Assembly (NCBI RefSeq): GCF_002368295.1
Contig: NZ_AP018248.1
Span: 5,436,230 to 5,500,229, forward strand
Reading direction: 5' to 3'
DNA length: 64,000 bases
DNA from: Tolypothrix tenuis PCC 7101
GTDB lineage: Bacteria; Cyanobacteriota; Cyanobacteriia; Cyanobacteriales; Nostocaceae
This document shows, in pieces, positions 9,871-18,603 of the stretch; within the stretch, counting starts at the first letter, position 1; each line of letters opens with the position of its first letter. A program made the translations under genes and the position numbers. The notes under the pieces are model-generated. The model was not told where the DNA came from. It was given only the letters and a program-made list of their open reading frames with translations, and did not search any database.

Positions 9871-12800
9871 CTATTTTGCTGGCCAGGGAATCATGGGATC
9901 GTGGGCTAGCTTTTTCGAGACTTCGTAGGCTCCGAAACGGTTGAGGTGGCTGGGATCAGAAAAGTAGTTATGGTTTTTTGGCCATAGCTGACTTAAATCT
10001 CGGTAGATAAAATTGGGATTGTTCACCTGCGACATATATTGTTGAAATTCTTGCTCATATTGTTGACGCACAGAATCTAGATAGTCGGCAGTTAGAGGTG
10101 TATTGACAAAGACTAAAGGAATTTTTTGGGCTTGGGTAAAACTCAGCAATGCTTGAAAAGCAGTGTCTTGTTCCCCTTGAACTTTAAAAGATTGATAGTC
10201 GTTGTCGTAATTTCCGGGAACTTTGGGGTGTTTTTGATAGTACCTCGTGGGATGAAAGCGGATTGATAAAGGTAAAAAGCCATCAAAGTCAACAGACATC
10301 TGAGAAGTATCTTCTTCTGGAGCATCATTGCTTAACTGTGCAGATGATGTACTTCCAGGATTGCGATCGCTAATTAAAGGTAAGGAGTTAAGCTGCTTTT
10401 GCAATAACTCTTTGACGCGATCGCGGTTGGCGTAGCTGGCGGAAATATTAGCTACAGCCTCGTTTAACCACTCATTAGCTATCTGATAGCTGCTCATTTC
10501 TGGCTTTTGAGCTTTGGTTTTGGTTGCGTCTGAAGATTTTTCCGGATCTTTGAGCAACTCATCAGTTGTACCCGTGGCGATCGCTTTTTGCAATACCTGT
10601 TTATAACCTGGTGAGGCGGCAATTGATGCAAAGGTGATGTCTTTACGGCCGCTATTAAAGGCACGGGAACCATCTGCCCAGATAATTAATTTTGGTAGTT
10701 CTGTCGGTTCTAGGACGCGGCGCACAATAAAATCTACAACTTGGGCGGTAGCACCATTAACCCCAAAGTTAAATACATCAACATTGGGATAACCCTGAGT
10801 TGCTAAAGCTTGTGAAAGTGCTGCCGGATCGACTCCTCTAAGGGCACGGGAGGAGCCTATAATCAACACATGGGGAGGTCTACCCATTTTGACTAAGCGT
10901 TGCTTATACAAGGCAATTTGCTCGTCTAACTGCCGTGCCTTAAAACTGGGCATTTGCGATCGCGCTGCTAATAAAATCGCGGTGGGGGTGGCTTTACCTT
11001 TTAAAGGTGCAGCTTTTAAGTTTTCTGCCTCGGTGTCGTCATCATTTTGGGTAAAGCCAGAAGCATTAAATACACCACCCTTACCCTGATTTTTTTTAGG
11101 CTTACTAGTATCAGCAAAGAATGCACTCATCTGGCTTTGATTTGTCTCAGACTTTGGAGATGTCTTGGCTTTAGGGCTAGATGATGCGGTTACTTGCGGT
11201 GTAGAACTTGGTAAATTGCGGTTAACGATTTGCCCTAATACCCAGTCAGTTTGCATAGTGAGTAATAATCCCAGCGTTCCCCACACTAAGGCAACCTTAA
11301 TACCTTGAGCCTCTGGGTTATACTCTGTGGGCTGGTCAATTTCGCTAAATAGTTGCGTTTGTAACAGTAATTTTTTGAAAGTGAGCTTGGTTGTGGTTAC
11401 CCAATCCCGCGCTACTTCTGTAATAAAAGTTTGAACTTCCTCTGTCGTCAAGTCAGGACGCAAGATTGGTTCATCTGTAGGAGTAGTGACTAGGTCGTTA
11501 ATGTAGATAGATGTAGCCGCAAATTCGGGAGTAGCTTCTGGGACTAAACGTTGGCGAGGCTGAAAATCTTCGCCGTGCTGCCAAGAAGGTTCCTTGTTCC
11601 CTGCACGCCTTCCATAGACGCGGACTCCCATCACTCCAGGGATTTTGAACTGGCGCAGCAACTCTACTACTTTGTTTGCCACTTTCTTGCGGGATGGACA
11701 GACAGGTGCATCACACATGACGTGAAACAAATCACCTTTGTGCAGCAGGGTAATCTTGGCACCGCCTGTTTTCAAGCGCCAATCTAAATCAGGATTCAGT
11801 AACCGTTCTAATAAATAATTAATTGCTGGTTGATCGCCAGAGTTAGCCAATTCTAAGGCTGTTGGGGCCAAAGGTTCATGTATAGCGGCTGGCAAGGTGA
11901 GCCAATCAATCCAAGCTGGCTGCTTGTCGGCGATTTTTTGGCCGTAGACAGTAGCAGCTTTGATCCCTTGGGGTGCGATCGCTTCTAATTTAGATTTGAT
12001 TTTATGTAAGCATAATTGTTTTTCTGGGGCTGCTTCTAAAGAAGCATCAGAACTGGGAGTACAAAAAATATGTAGAGTTGATTCTTGTAATGAAGTTTGC
12101 ACAGCAACTTTGGCATTTGATAACTCCTCAGTTAACAGCCTGGCAATAGACTGTACATCCCCCCAACGTGCCCATTCCTTGAGCATTTCCTCGGGCGGTG
12201 TTAAATCCACCCGCAATCGCCACTCGGGTTTATTTTCGCCCTTCACCTGGGAAAAAATCACCGCGTCATGGTAGCCTGTCATCTTCAGATTGCGTAGCTT
12301 CTGGGCGATAGGCTCTGCCAACAGTGAAGGATCGGGACTATAACTCGACTGACAAAATATCCATAAGCGTTGTTCTTGTACTTGGTTATTTTCTGTGCTG
12401 GGTTGCGGTTTGACTTTTACCTCTACAGCCACACCAAAAGTACTAAGAGTTTCGCTGAGATAACGGGCAATGGCATCGGGATTTCCTTTTCTTGCCAAGC
12501 TTTCGTTAGATAAAATCAGCGCTCCGCCTGGTTGCGATTTTAGCTTATCTTCTAGTAAGCCCTGCTTCGCCTCTTCCAAATGTCGTTCGAGCTGATTTAA
12601 ATAAACTCGATGGCACCACTGGGGTCGCCCATCGCCTTTTTTTCGGCCGTAGACAAATACTTGGTATATTGAGGGTTGTTCGCCATTTGTGAGGACATCC
12701 AAGTCTGTTTGCTGGATTGCTTGTAGCAAGTCATATAAAGTGCGCCAACGTCCTGGACACTCTTTGCCTTCACAAAGGATATGTAAGTCATTTCCCCGTA

Positions 12801-12891
12801 ACTGGACTTTCACCCCGAAAGTGCTAATCCCAGTTGCTTGGCTTACCCATTGCACTAGGGATTTTTGGCGATCTAGTAATGCTGTTTTCAT
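9871..12891 (-). CDS. DUF1574/SGNH-like protein with four N-terminal repeats
   Basis: 1006 aa. The N-terminal ~450 residues hold four divergent modules of about 90-100 aa (about 10-95, 136-232, 243-342 and 355-450). Each has a hydrophobic LHILC-like strand, a helix, and VYGRxxGxxxPxW or a variant at its end. One transmembrane helix lies at about 540-565. The C-terminal part is SGNH-hydrolase-like: GSSRAL (G679-S680-S681), GVNGATAQ, and DPSHLNRFG (D979, H982). Family knowledge: DUF1574 proteins accompany MBOAT acyltransferases. Inference: it hands acyl groups to an exported glycan, using the downstream MBOAT as donor. The role of the repeats is unknown. The ATG complements 12889-12891. Confidence 0.85.
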   Translation of the reverse strand: MKTALLDRQKSLVQWVSQATGISTFGVKVQLRGNDLHILCEGKECPGRWRTLYDLLQAIQQTDLDVLTNGEQPSIYQVFVYGRKKGDGRPQWCHRVYLNQLERHLEEAKQGLLEDKLKSQPGGALILSNESLARKGNPDAIARYLSETLSTFGVAVEVKVKPQPSTENNQVQEQRLWIFCQSSYSPDPSLLAEPIAQKLRNLKMTGYHDAVIFSQVKGENKPEWRLRVDLTPPEEMLKEWARWGDVQSIARLLTEELSNAKVAVQTSLQESTLHIFCTPSSDASLEAAPEKQLCLHKIKSKLEAIAPQGIKAATVYGQKIADKQPAWIDWLTLPAAIHEPLAPTALELANSGDQPAINYLLERLLNPDLDWRLKTGGAKITLLHKGDLFHVMCDAPVCPSRKKVANKVVELLRQFKIPGVMGVRVYGRRAGNKEPSWQHGEDFQPRQRLVPEATPEFAATSIYINDLVTTPTDEPILRPDLTTEEVQTFITEVARDWVTTTKLTFKKLLLQTQLFSEIDQPTEYNPEAQGIKVALVWGTLGLLLTMQTDWVLGQIVNRNLPSSTPQVTASSSPKAKTSPKSETNQSQMSAFFADTSKPKKNQGKGGVFNASGFTQNDDDTEAENLKAAPLKGKATPTAILLAARSQMPSFKARQLDEQIALYKQRLVKMGRPPHVLIIGSSRALRGVDPAALSQALATQGYPNVDVFNFGVNGATAQVVDFIVRRVLEPTELPKLIIWADGSRAFNSGRKDITFASIAASPGYKQVLQKAIATGTTDELLKDPEKSSDATKTKAQKPEMSSYQIANEWLNEAVANISASYANRDRVKELLQKQLNSLPLISDRNPGSTSSAQLSNDAPEEDTSQMSVDFDGFLPLSIRFHPTRYYQKHPKVPGNYDNDYQSFKVQGEQDTAFQALLSFTQAQKIPLVFVNTPLTADYLDSVRQQYEQEFQQYMSQVNNPNFIYRDLSQLWPKNHNYFSDPSHLNRFGAYEVSKKLAHDPMIPWPAK

Positions 12892-13108
12892 GGGCAGTTA
12901 ACTTTTAGAGAAAGCGAGTATTGGGGGATAGTGCCTGCGCTTGTAAACTAGAACCATACATTTATCACACCCTGACGTTTGGTTTTAACACTTTTGTTAC
13001 CTTATGCGCTTGCAAAATTGGCAAAGATTTTAAATGTCTAGTTGCGAGCAACGTCTCTGTTGGATTTTTTGTTTATTTTACTAATCTGCAAACAAACGAA
13101 AATTAGCG

Positions 13109-13345
13109 ATGTCACCTGCAACCCAAAAACCTTCACCAAACCCAGAATTAAATCTGTTGCTGTTTAGCATTCCCCAATCTTTGCTTTTACAAATAGGTAC
13201 AGCGTCTATACTACTGCTGTGTACAGCAGGAAATGCCTCAGTAAAAGCCCTAGAAGCTATGGGCCAAGCCAGTGAAGAATTATTTCGGGGCGATCGCCTA
13301 CCCATACTCGACTTCCCAGAAGACAACGAATTCAATCACAGTTAA
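13109..13345 (+). CDS. Small conserved hypothetical protein
   Basis: 78 aa with one hydrophobic segment (LLLQIGTASILLLCTAG, about 25-41) followed by an amphipathic helix and an acidic tail. It reads as a single-pass membrane or membrane-associated small protein. It lies between the divergent DUF1574 gene and ppc, on the ppc strand, 103 bp upstream. I do not recognise a family; the coherent hydrophobicity pattern and its place in an otherwise empty gap support a real gene. It overlaps an opposite-strand open frame, which I reject. Confidence 0.55.
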   Translation: MSPATQKPSPNPELNLLLFSIPQSLLLQIGTASILLLCTAGNASVKALEAMGQASEELFRGDRLPILDFPEDNEFNHS

Positions 13346-13448
13346 AAATTTTACTCTAAAAGATGCTCCATTCTGGTCACTTGCCAGAAGTTCGGACTAC
13401 ACCACAAAGAATTCTAAACAATAATCGTTTTGGCACAATATAGCGAAT

Positions 13449-16400
13449 ATGAGTTCTGTTTTATACTCTTTGTCTCAGGCAGCGAAAATCTACCCCGCCT
13501 CAGAGTTATTTTTACGCCATCGTCTCCAAATCGTAGAGGAACTGTGGGAAGCGGTACTCCGGCAAGAATGCGGGCAGAAAATGGTGGATTTATTGGAACA
13601 ATTGCGCGCTCTGTGTTCGCCAGAAGGTCAAGCTACTCATGACCAAGCTGAATCTGCGGTAAAGTTGATTGAACAACTGAATATTAATGAAGCTATTCGG
13701 GCGGCTCGGGCTTTTGCGCTGTATTTTCAGCTGATTAACATCATAGAGCAGGAATATGAACAACGGCAGCAATTAACTCGCTATTCTGAGGCAGAAGCAG
13801 AGCTAGAAGATGCAGAAATCTTACCCAATATTACCTATTCATCCAATCAGCTAGAAAACGATGCACCTGTAAACCGGGGAATCGGTGCGGATTTATTAGC
13901 TAAGAGTTGGCTAGCTAAAGAAAAAGACAAGCAGAAAGGTACTTTTGCCGCTTTATTTCCCCATTTATTCAAACTCAATGTCCCACCGCAGCAAATTCAA
14001 CGTCTAATTGCTCAATTAGATGTGCGTTTAGTGTTTACAGCCCATCCCACAGAAATTGTGCGTCATACAATTCGGGATAAGCAAAGACAAGTGGTTAATC
14101 TATTACAAAAGCTAGATACGGTAGACAACCGTTCTGGGAGTACATTAGGCGGATATCCTTGGGAAGCAGCAGAAATCCGCGAAAAGTTACTAGAAGAAAT
14201 TCGCCTGTGGTGGCGCACGGATGAACTGCACCAGTTTAAGCCGACAGTTTTAGATGAAGTAGACTATGCTTTGCACTACTTCCAAGAAGTGCTGTTTGAT
14301 GGAATTCCCCAACTGCATAAACGATTTACATACGCTTTGGGTAAAACCTTTCCGTGGTTGGAACCACCACAGAAAAACTTTTGCTCTTTTGGTTCTTGGG
14401 TAGGTTCCGATAGAGATGGTAATCCCTCAGTTACACCAGATGTTACCTGGCAGACAGCTTGTTATCAGCGCAAAATGGTGTTGGAAAGATATATTAACTC
14501 AGTCAAGCAATTGATTGAGTTATTAAGCGTCTCGATGCACTGGAGTGATGTCCTTCCAGACTTACTGGAATCTCTGGAGTTGGATCAGTCGCAGTTGAGC
14601 GAAATTTATGACGCTTTAGCACTTCGTTATCGCCAAGAACCATATCGCCTGAAGTTATCTTATGTCTTAAGAAGGCTAGAAAATACCCGCGATCGCAATT
14701 TGGCTTTGTATAAGCGGGAAACGCCCAAGAATGAAGACAAGCCAATGTATCTATCGGGAGCAGATTTCTTAGCTGAACTGCGGATGATTCAACGCAACTT
14801 GACTGAAACAGGTTTAAGCTGCCGAGAATTAGATAATTTAATTTCTCAGGTAGAAATTTTTGGTTTTAACCTCACACAGTTAGATATTCGCCAAGAATCT
14901 TCCCGTCATTCGGATGCATTGAATGAAATTCTAGAATATCTCCAAGTCTTACCCCAAGCTTATAACGACCTGACAGAAGAGCAGCGCGTGGCTTGGTTAA
15001 CCGGGGAATTGCAAACTCGCCGTCCCTTAATTCCCGCAGAGTTACCATTCTCCGAAAAAACCAACGATGTCATTCAAACTTTTCGCGTCTTGCGATCGCT
15101 ACAACAAGAATTTGGCGTACAAATCTGCCAAACTTATATTATTAGTATGTGCCGCCAAGTTAGCGACGTACTAGAAGTTTTGCTCTTAGCCAAAGAAGCC
15201 AGACTTTTTGACCCCGCGATCGCCGTCGGTACTATTCAAGTTGTACCTTTATTTGAAACGGTAGAAGACTTACAACGCTCCAGAACGGTGATGCGGCAAC
15301 TTTTTGAGCTACCGTTATATCGAGCTTTATTAGCTGGCGGCTACGAGCAAATAAAGGCGAATGAGGAAAACGCAGACAATATCCACGCCACTTGTCCGCT
15401 GACCTTGAACCTGCAAGAAGTAATGTTAGGCTATTCTGACAGTAACAAAGACTCTGGTTTTTTAAGCAGTAATTGGGAAATTCATAAAGCGCAAAAATCG
15501 CTCCAAGAAATAGCAGAAAAATATGGCGTGAATTTGCGAATTTTTCACGGGCGTGGCGGTTCTGTAGGTAGAGGCGGCGGCCCAGCTTACGAAGCGATTT
15601 TAGCCCAACCAGGTCACAGCATTAATGGCAGAATCAAAATTACGGAACAAGGCGAAGTTTTAGCTTCTAAATATTCGCTGCTGGACTTGGCTTTGTACAA
15701 TCTGGAAACTATCACCACGGCTGTAATTCAAGCTAGCTTGCTGCGGACAGGTTTCGATGACATCGAACCTTGGAATGAAATAATGGAAGAACTAGCAGCG
15801 CGATCGCGTTCTCATTATCGGGCTTTGATTTATGAGCAACCCGATTTTATTGACTTCTTCCACCAAGTAACTCCCATCGAAGAAATTAGCCAGTTGCAAA
15901 TTAGCTCTCGTCCAGCGCGTCGCCCATCGGGTAAGAAAGATTTAAGTAGCTTGAGAGCAATTCCTTGGGTATTTAGTTGGACACAAACGAGATTTCTACT
16001 GCCTTCCTGGTATGGTGTCGGTACAGCACTGCAAGAATTTTTGCAAGCTGAACCAGAAGAACACTTAAAATTGCTGCGTTACTTTTACGTTAAGTGGCCG
16101 TTCTTCAAGATGGTGATTTCTAAAGCAGAAATGACCTTAGCAAAAGTAGATATGCAAATGGCACAGCATTACGTTCAAGAGCTATCTAATCCGGAAGATA
16201 AACCGCGATTTGAGAAAGTTTTTGAGCAAATTTCTAGCGAATATTATCTCACCAAAGATTTAGTGTTAAAAATTACTGGACACAGTCGCTTATTAGATGG
16301 CGATCCAGTGTTACAGCGTTCTGTGCAGTTACGCAATGGCACGATTGTACCTTTAGGGTTTATCCAAGTCTCTCTACTGAAACGCCTCCGCCAATCACGC

Positions 16401-16511
16401 AATACTGCCCCATCCGGTGTAATTCATTCCCGTTACAGTAAAGGTGAGTTGCTGCGCGGCGCATTGTTAACTATTAACGGTATTGCAGCAGGGATGAGAA
16501 ATACAGGCTGA
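13449..16511 (+). CDS. ppc: Phosphoenolpyruvate carboxylase
   Basis: 1020 aa, normal for cyanobacterial PEPC. It fixes bicarbonate onto PEP to give oxaloacetate, feeding the TCA branch and amino-acid synthesis in the cytoplasm. Diagnostic motifs are intact: TAHPTEIVRHT with catalytic H199, GYSDSNKDSG (661-670), the glycine-rich loop FHGRGGSVGRGGGP (699-712), and the C-terminal RNTG that closes the active site. The N-terminus lacks the plant-type phosphorylation motif, as expected in bacteria. Start at ATG 13449. Confidence 0.99.
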   Translation: MSSVLYSLSQAAKIYPASELFLRHRLQIVEELWEAVLRQECGQKMVDLLEQLRALCSPEGQATHDQAESAVKLIEQLNINEAIRAARAFALYFQLINIIEQEYEQRQQLTRYSEAEAELEDAEILPNITYSSNQLENDAPVNRGIGADLLAKSWLAKEKDKQKGTFAALFPHLFKLNVPPQQIQRLIAQLDVRLVFTAHPTEIVRHTIRDKQRQVVNLLQKLDTVDNRSGSTLGGYPWEAAEIREKLLEEIRLWWRTDELHQFKPTVLDEVDYALHYFQEVLFDGIPQLHKRFTYALGKTFPWLEPPQKNFCSFGSWVGSDRDGNPSVTPDVTWQTACYQRKMVLERYINSVKQLIELLSVSMHWSDVLPDLLESLELDQSQLSEIYDALALRYRQEPYRLKLSYVLRRLENTRDRNLALYKRETPKNEDKPMYLSGADFLAELRMIQRNLTETGLSCRELDNLISQVEIFGFNLTQLDIRQESSRHSDALNEILEYLQVLPQAYNDLTEEQRVAWLTGELQTRRPLIPAELPFSEKTNDVIQTFRVLRSLQQEFGVQICQTYIISMCRQVSDVLEVLLLAKEARLFDPAIAVGTIQVVPLFETVEDLQRSRTVMRQLFELPLYRALLAGGYEQIKANEENADNIHATCPLTLNLQEVMLGYSDSNKDSGFLSSNWEIHKAQKSLQEIAEKYGVNLRIFHGRGGSVGRGGGPAYEAILAQPGHSINGRIKITEQGEVLASKYSLLDLALYNLETITTAVIQASLLRTGFDDIEPWNEIMEELAARSRSHYRALIYEQPDFIDFFHQVTPIEEISQLQISSRPARRPSGKKDLSSLRAIPWVFSWTQTRFLLPSWYGVGTALQEFLQAEPEEHLKLLRYFYVKWPFFKMVISKAEMTLAKVDMQMAQHYVQELSNPEDKPRFEKVFEQISSEYYLTKDLVLKITGHSRLLDGDPVLQRSVQLRNGTIVPLGFIQVSLLKRLRQSRNTAPSGVIHSRYSKGELLRGALLTINGIAAGMRNTG

Positions 16512-16522
16512 TTTGGTAGTTG

Positions 16523-16581
16523 AGTCAAAAGTCAAAAGTCAAAAGTCAAAAGTCCAGAGTAGTTTGGCTTTTGACTTTTGA
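16523..16581. repeat. Heptamer repeat forming an inverted repeat after ppc
   Basis: Four to five tandem GTCAAAA heptamers (16523-16553), then a short loop and TTTTGACTTTTGA (about 16569-16581), so the tract can fold into a long hairpin 12 bp after the ppc stop. It may act as a 3-prime-end stabiliser or terminator, but it is the same STRR type as at 43125-43215. Confidence 0.7.
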
Positions 16582-16820
16582 GCAAATAATTTATAATTCG
16601 TAATTCGTAGTTCTTAATTCATAATTACGGACAAAATTAATAATTGATTCATGCGAGTTTCAAGGCTCTAACTTTTAGTTATGAAAAACCTCGAGAGACG
16701 TAGAATTATATTCTAAGTTTCTGAATAAAGGAGATTAATTACGAATACGTAGGGGCGAAGCGGCTACCCGCAGGGTATTAGTAATTATGAATTAGAGCAC
16801 AGCGATTTGAGCTTTAATAT
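16582..16820. other. Intergenic region upstream of the small membrane-protein gene
   Basis: AT-rich, with several TAATTCGTAATTC-like tandem traces (16590-16625) and a GC-rich dispersed-repeat fragment at 16748-16780 resembling part of the 23.8-24.0 kb repeat. No gene is seen. Confidence 0.4.
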
Positions 16821-17075
16821 ATGGTTAAAAATAGAATTTTAATTTGTACTTTAGTAGCGTTATCATCCGGATTTTTTGGCGGTTACATTAGTGGACAACT
16901 CACCCTGATGCTACATAGTCAAAAGTGCCAAAACCAAAATTGGGCTTTCAAACAAATATGTAACACTTGGGTAACACCAGGCGCAATTTGGCAAGGTAGC
17001 ACTACTGGGTTGTGGGTAGGCTCAATTTTAGGTGCATTTGTTGGGGGTTTAGCAACAAACCAAAATCGTACTTAA
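16821..17075 (+). CDS. Small two-helix membrane protein, conserved hypothetical
   Basis: 84 aa. Two hydrophobic segments (about 5-30 and 55-76) with Gly-rich packing motifs (GFFGGYISGQ; GLWVGSILGAFVGG) and two Cys between them (SQKCQNQ, KQICNTW), suggesting a hairpin membrane protein possibly with a disulfide. No family name can be assigned. It stands alone downstream of ppc. Confidence 0.65.
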   Translation: MVKNRILICTLVALSSGFFGGYISGQLTLMLHSQKCQNQNWAFKQICNTWVTPGAIWQGSTTGLWVGSILGAFVGGLATNQNRT

Positions 17076-17116
17076 CCTAAGGTTGAGATGAGGAAAGGGA
17101 AAGGTAGCAATTCGGC

Positions 17117-17142
17117 GATGCGTTACGCTGCGCTAACGCATC
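17117..17142. repeat. Palindromic REP-like repeat
   Basis: GATGCGTTA / TAACGCATC with an 8-nt loop. Related palindromes based on GTGCGTT...AACGCAC occur at 34390-34419 and 46640-46667, a dispersed repeat family in this genome. Confidence 0.7.
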
Positions 17143-17152
17143 CTACATAATT

Positions 17153-17190
17153 GGCGATCGCTCACAACTATCTCAGCTATGAGTGATCGC
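17153..17190. repeat. HIP1-bracketed repeat, copy 1
   Basis: GCGATCGCTCACAACTATC continuing to TATGAGTGATCGC. Similar copies are at about 17461-17492, 18174-18210 and 18338-18372. The centre (CTCA...TGAG) is weakly palindromic. Confidence 0.6.
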
Positions 17191-17206
17191 CTCTTGATCA
17201 ATGGTT

Positions 17207-17413
17207 TTATTGTCCACTTCCTGGTTTGCAATCTGCAAAACCTAATGCTTCCGTATCCACGAAACTAGCGATCGCCATTTCAATGACGGCTTCGATTGGA
17301 TACTCAATTTCAGTAGCACGAGTAATTAGAGCTGCTTGTATCCTCTCTAGTAAACGTCCTAAAATAACTTCGGCATCAGTACTTGTAAGTTGCTCTTGAA
17401 GTTTAGCTGACAT
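17207..17413 (-). CDS. Small hypothetical protein
   Basis: 68 aa if started at the ATG complementary to 17411-17413, which has a good Shine-Dalgarno (GAAAGGTGA) about 4 nt upstream; the open frame extends 10 codons further. Predicted all-helical and acidic (SAKLQEQLTSTDAEVILGRLL...). I do not recognise a family. It lies in an accessory patch beside a toxin-antitoxin-like pair and is flanked by HIP1-bracketed repeats. Confidence 0.5.
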   Translation of the reverse strand: MSAKLQEQLTSTDAEVILGRLLERIQAALITRATEIEYPIEAVIEMAIASFVDTEALGFADCKPGSGQ

Positions 17414-17460
17414 AAGTTCACCTTTCTGGCGGAATTTGGACATTGTCAGAAGGTTCGGTA

Positions 17461-17492
17461 GCTCTCAGATATCTCAACTATGAGCGATCGCT
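17461..17492. repeat. HIP1-bracketed repeat, copy 2
   Basis: Partial copy of the 17153-17190 repeat, ending ACTATGAGCGATCGC, located between the small hypothetical gene and the antitoxin-like gene. Confidence 0.5.
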
Positions 17493-17558
17493 TATGCAAA
17501 TCCAGCTAAAAGAGCGATCGCTATAATAAAACCAGTATCACGCTCGGAAAAATCAACA

Positions 17559-17813
17559 ATGTCCATTACACTCGATCTGCCACCGAAAATTGAGGCGCTG
17601 CTGCGACAACGTGCCCAAAGTACCGGACAAGATATTTCGCAATTGGCGATCGCAGTTCTGACTTTAGGGCTGAGTTTGGAAGATAATGATTTTTTTGAGG
17701 CTTTAAAGGGAATTCAACGCGGGCTTGATGATTTTGAACAAGGACAATTTTCGAGTTTAGAGGACTTTATTGCTGAACAAAACCAAAAATATGGATTATC
17801 TCTGGAAGCATGA
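17559..17813 (+). CDS. Antitoxin-like small protein
   Basis: 84 aa. It opens SITLDLPPKIEALLRQRAQ, a short strand then helix as in ribbon-helix-helix-like antitoxins; the C-terminus is acidic and probably disordered until toxin-bound (DDFEQGQFSSLEDFIAEQNQKYG). The stop codon overlaps the start of the downstream RelE/ParE-like gene by 4 bp (ATGA at 17810-17813), the classical translational coupling of an antitoxin-toxin pair. Antitoxins of this kind bind the toxin and the operon promoter. The family assignment is from layout and composition. Confidence 0.75.
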   Translation: MSITLDLPPKIEALLRQRAQSTGQDISQLAIAVLTLGLSLEDNDFFEALKGIQRGLDDFEQGQFSSLEDFIAEQNQKYGLSLEA

Positions 17814-18115
17814 CCTACCGCATTGATTTCTCTAGTGTTGCGAAAGCCGAAGCGGATGCTGCTTTCTTAAGTTTTTCTCAGTTTACTACAGCCGATCGCG
17901 CCCAAACCTGGTATCAAGGGCTAATTGACGCAATAGTTTCTCTACAAGAAATGCCTCGGCGCTGTTCCATCGCTCGTGAGGATGCTTTCTTTAGCCAAGA
18001 AATTCGTCAACTTCTTTACGGGCAAGGAAAACAAACCTATCGCACCACGGTTAGAATTCTCCACCTTCATCATGCAGCACAGAAGACAATCGGTGAGCCG
18101 GAAGTAGCGGATTGA
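17810..18115 (+). CDS. RelE/ParE-superfamily toxin-like protein, possibly inactivated
   Basis: 101 aa with the superfamily pattern: YRIDFSSVAKAEADAAF at the N-terminus, a helical hairpin with WYQGL and MPRRCSIAREDAFF, EIRQLLYGQGKQTYR, and the terminal ILHLHHAAQ strand. Relatives normally have a strand of about 8-10 residues (ILFTI-like) between the YR and the VRILHxRH element. Here TYR runs straight into TTVRILHLHH, so an internal in-frame deletion of a core strand is likely. The toxin may be dead or attenuated, with the antitoxin retained. Confidence 0.75.
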   Translation: MTYRIDFSSVAKAEADAAFLSFSQFTTADRAQTWYQGLIDAIVSLQEMPRRCSIAREDAFFSQEIRQLLYGQGKQTYRTTVRILHLHHAAQKTIGEPEVAD

Positions 18116-18603
18116 TCATCTTGGCTTCAATTCATAACATACCTTGAGCGATGGCACTAGTCTTAAAAATTCAGCAATCGCTTACAACTATCCCAACTAT
18201 GAGGGATCGCTTCTTGAACTCATGCTGAAATTGCGATCGCTCCTGATTTCATTTTGAATTGCGATCGCATCAAGGCTAGGTTAACGCTACAAACCCAACT
18301 TTGTACCTTGAGCGATCACACTAGCCTCAAAAATTCAGCGATCGTTCACAACTATCTCCAGCTTAGGCGATCGGTAATTCAGAAATTCGGAGATGCAGTA
18401 TTTTCACCGCTAACACATCCTACAAGATCGGTGATCGCACTACGGTGATCAGCAATCATACTACCAAGGAATATTGAAATAACCTATATTGACATTGTCC
18501 TGTCGTTTGATGCCTAAACTGGGACTACGATCGCATTGCCGAGCGCTCGCGCTATTCCATTAACTACTTACAGCGAGATACTGGCCCTAAATTCTGGAAG
18601 CTT
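18116..18603. repeat. Repeat-rich gap with a duplicated ~70-bp unit
   Basis: Contains HIP1-bracketed repeat copies 3 (18174-18210) and 4 (18338-18372). Each is preceded by the same sequence (ACCTTGAGCGAT...AAAAATTCAGC), so 18139-18210 and 18302-18372 form a direct duplication. The end of the gap (18511-18603) still encodes N-terminal residues of the NB-ARC protein in frame. Confidence 0.6.

Noticed and set aside
12921..13106. 61-codon frame between DUF1574 and the small gene
   Set aside because: Lies in the divergent promoter region with Cys/Phe-rich random-looking composition.
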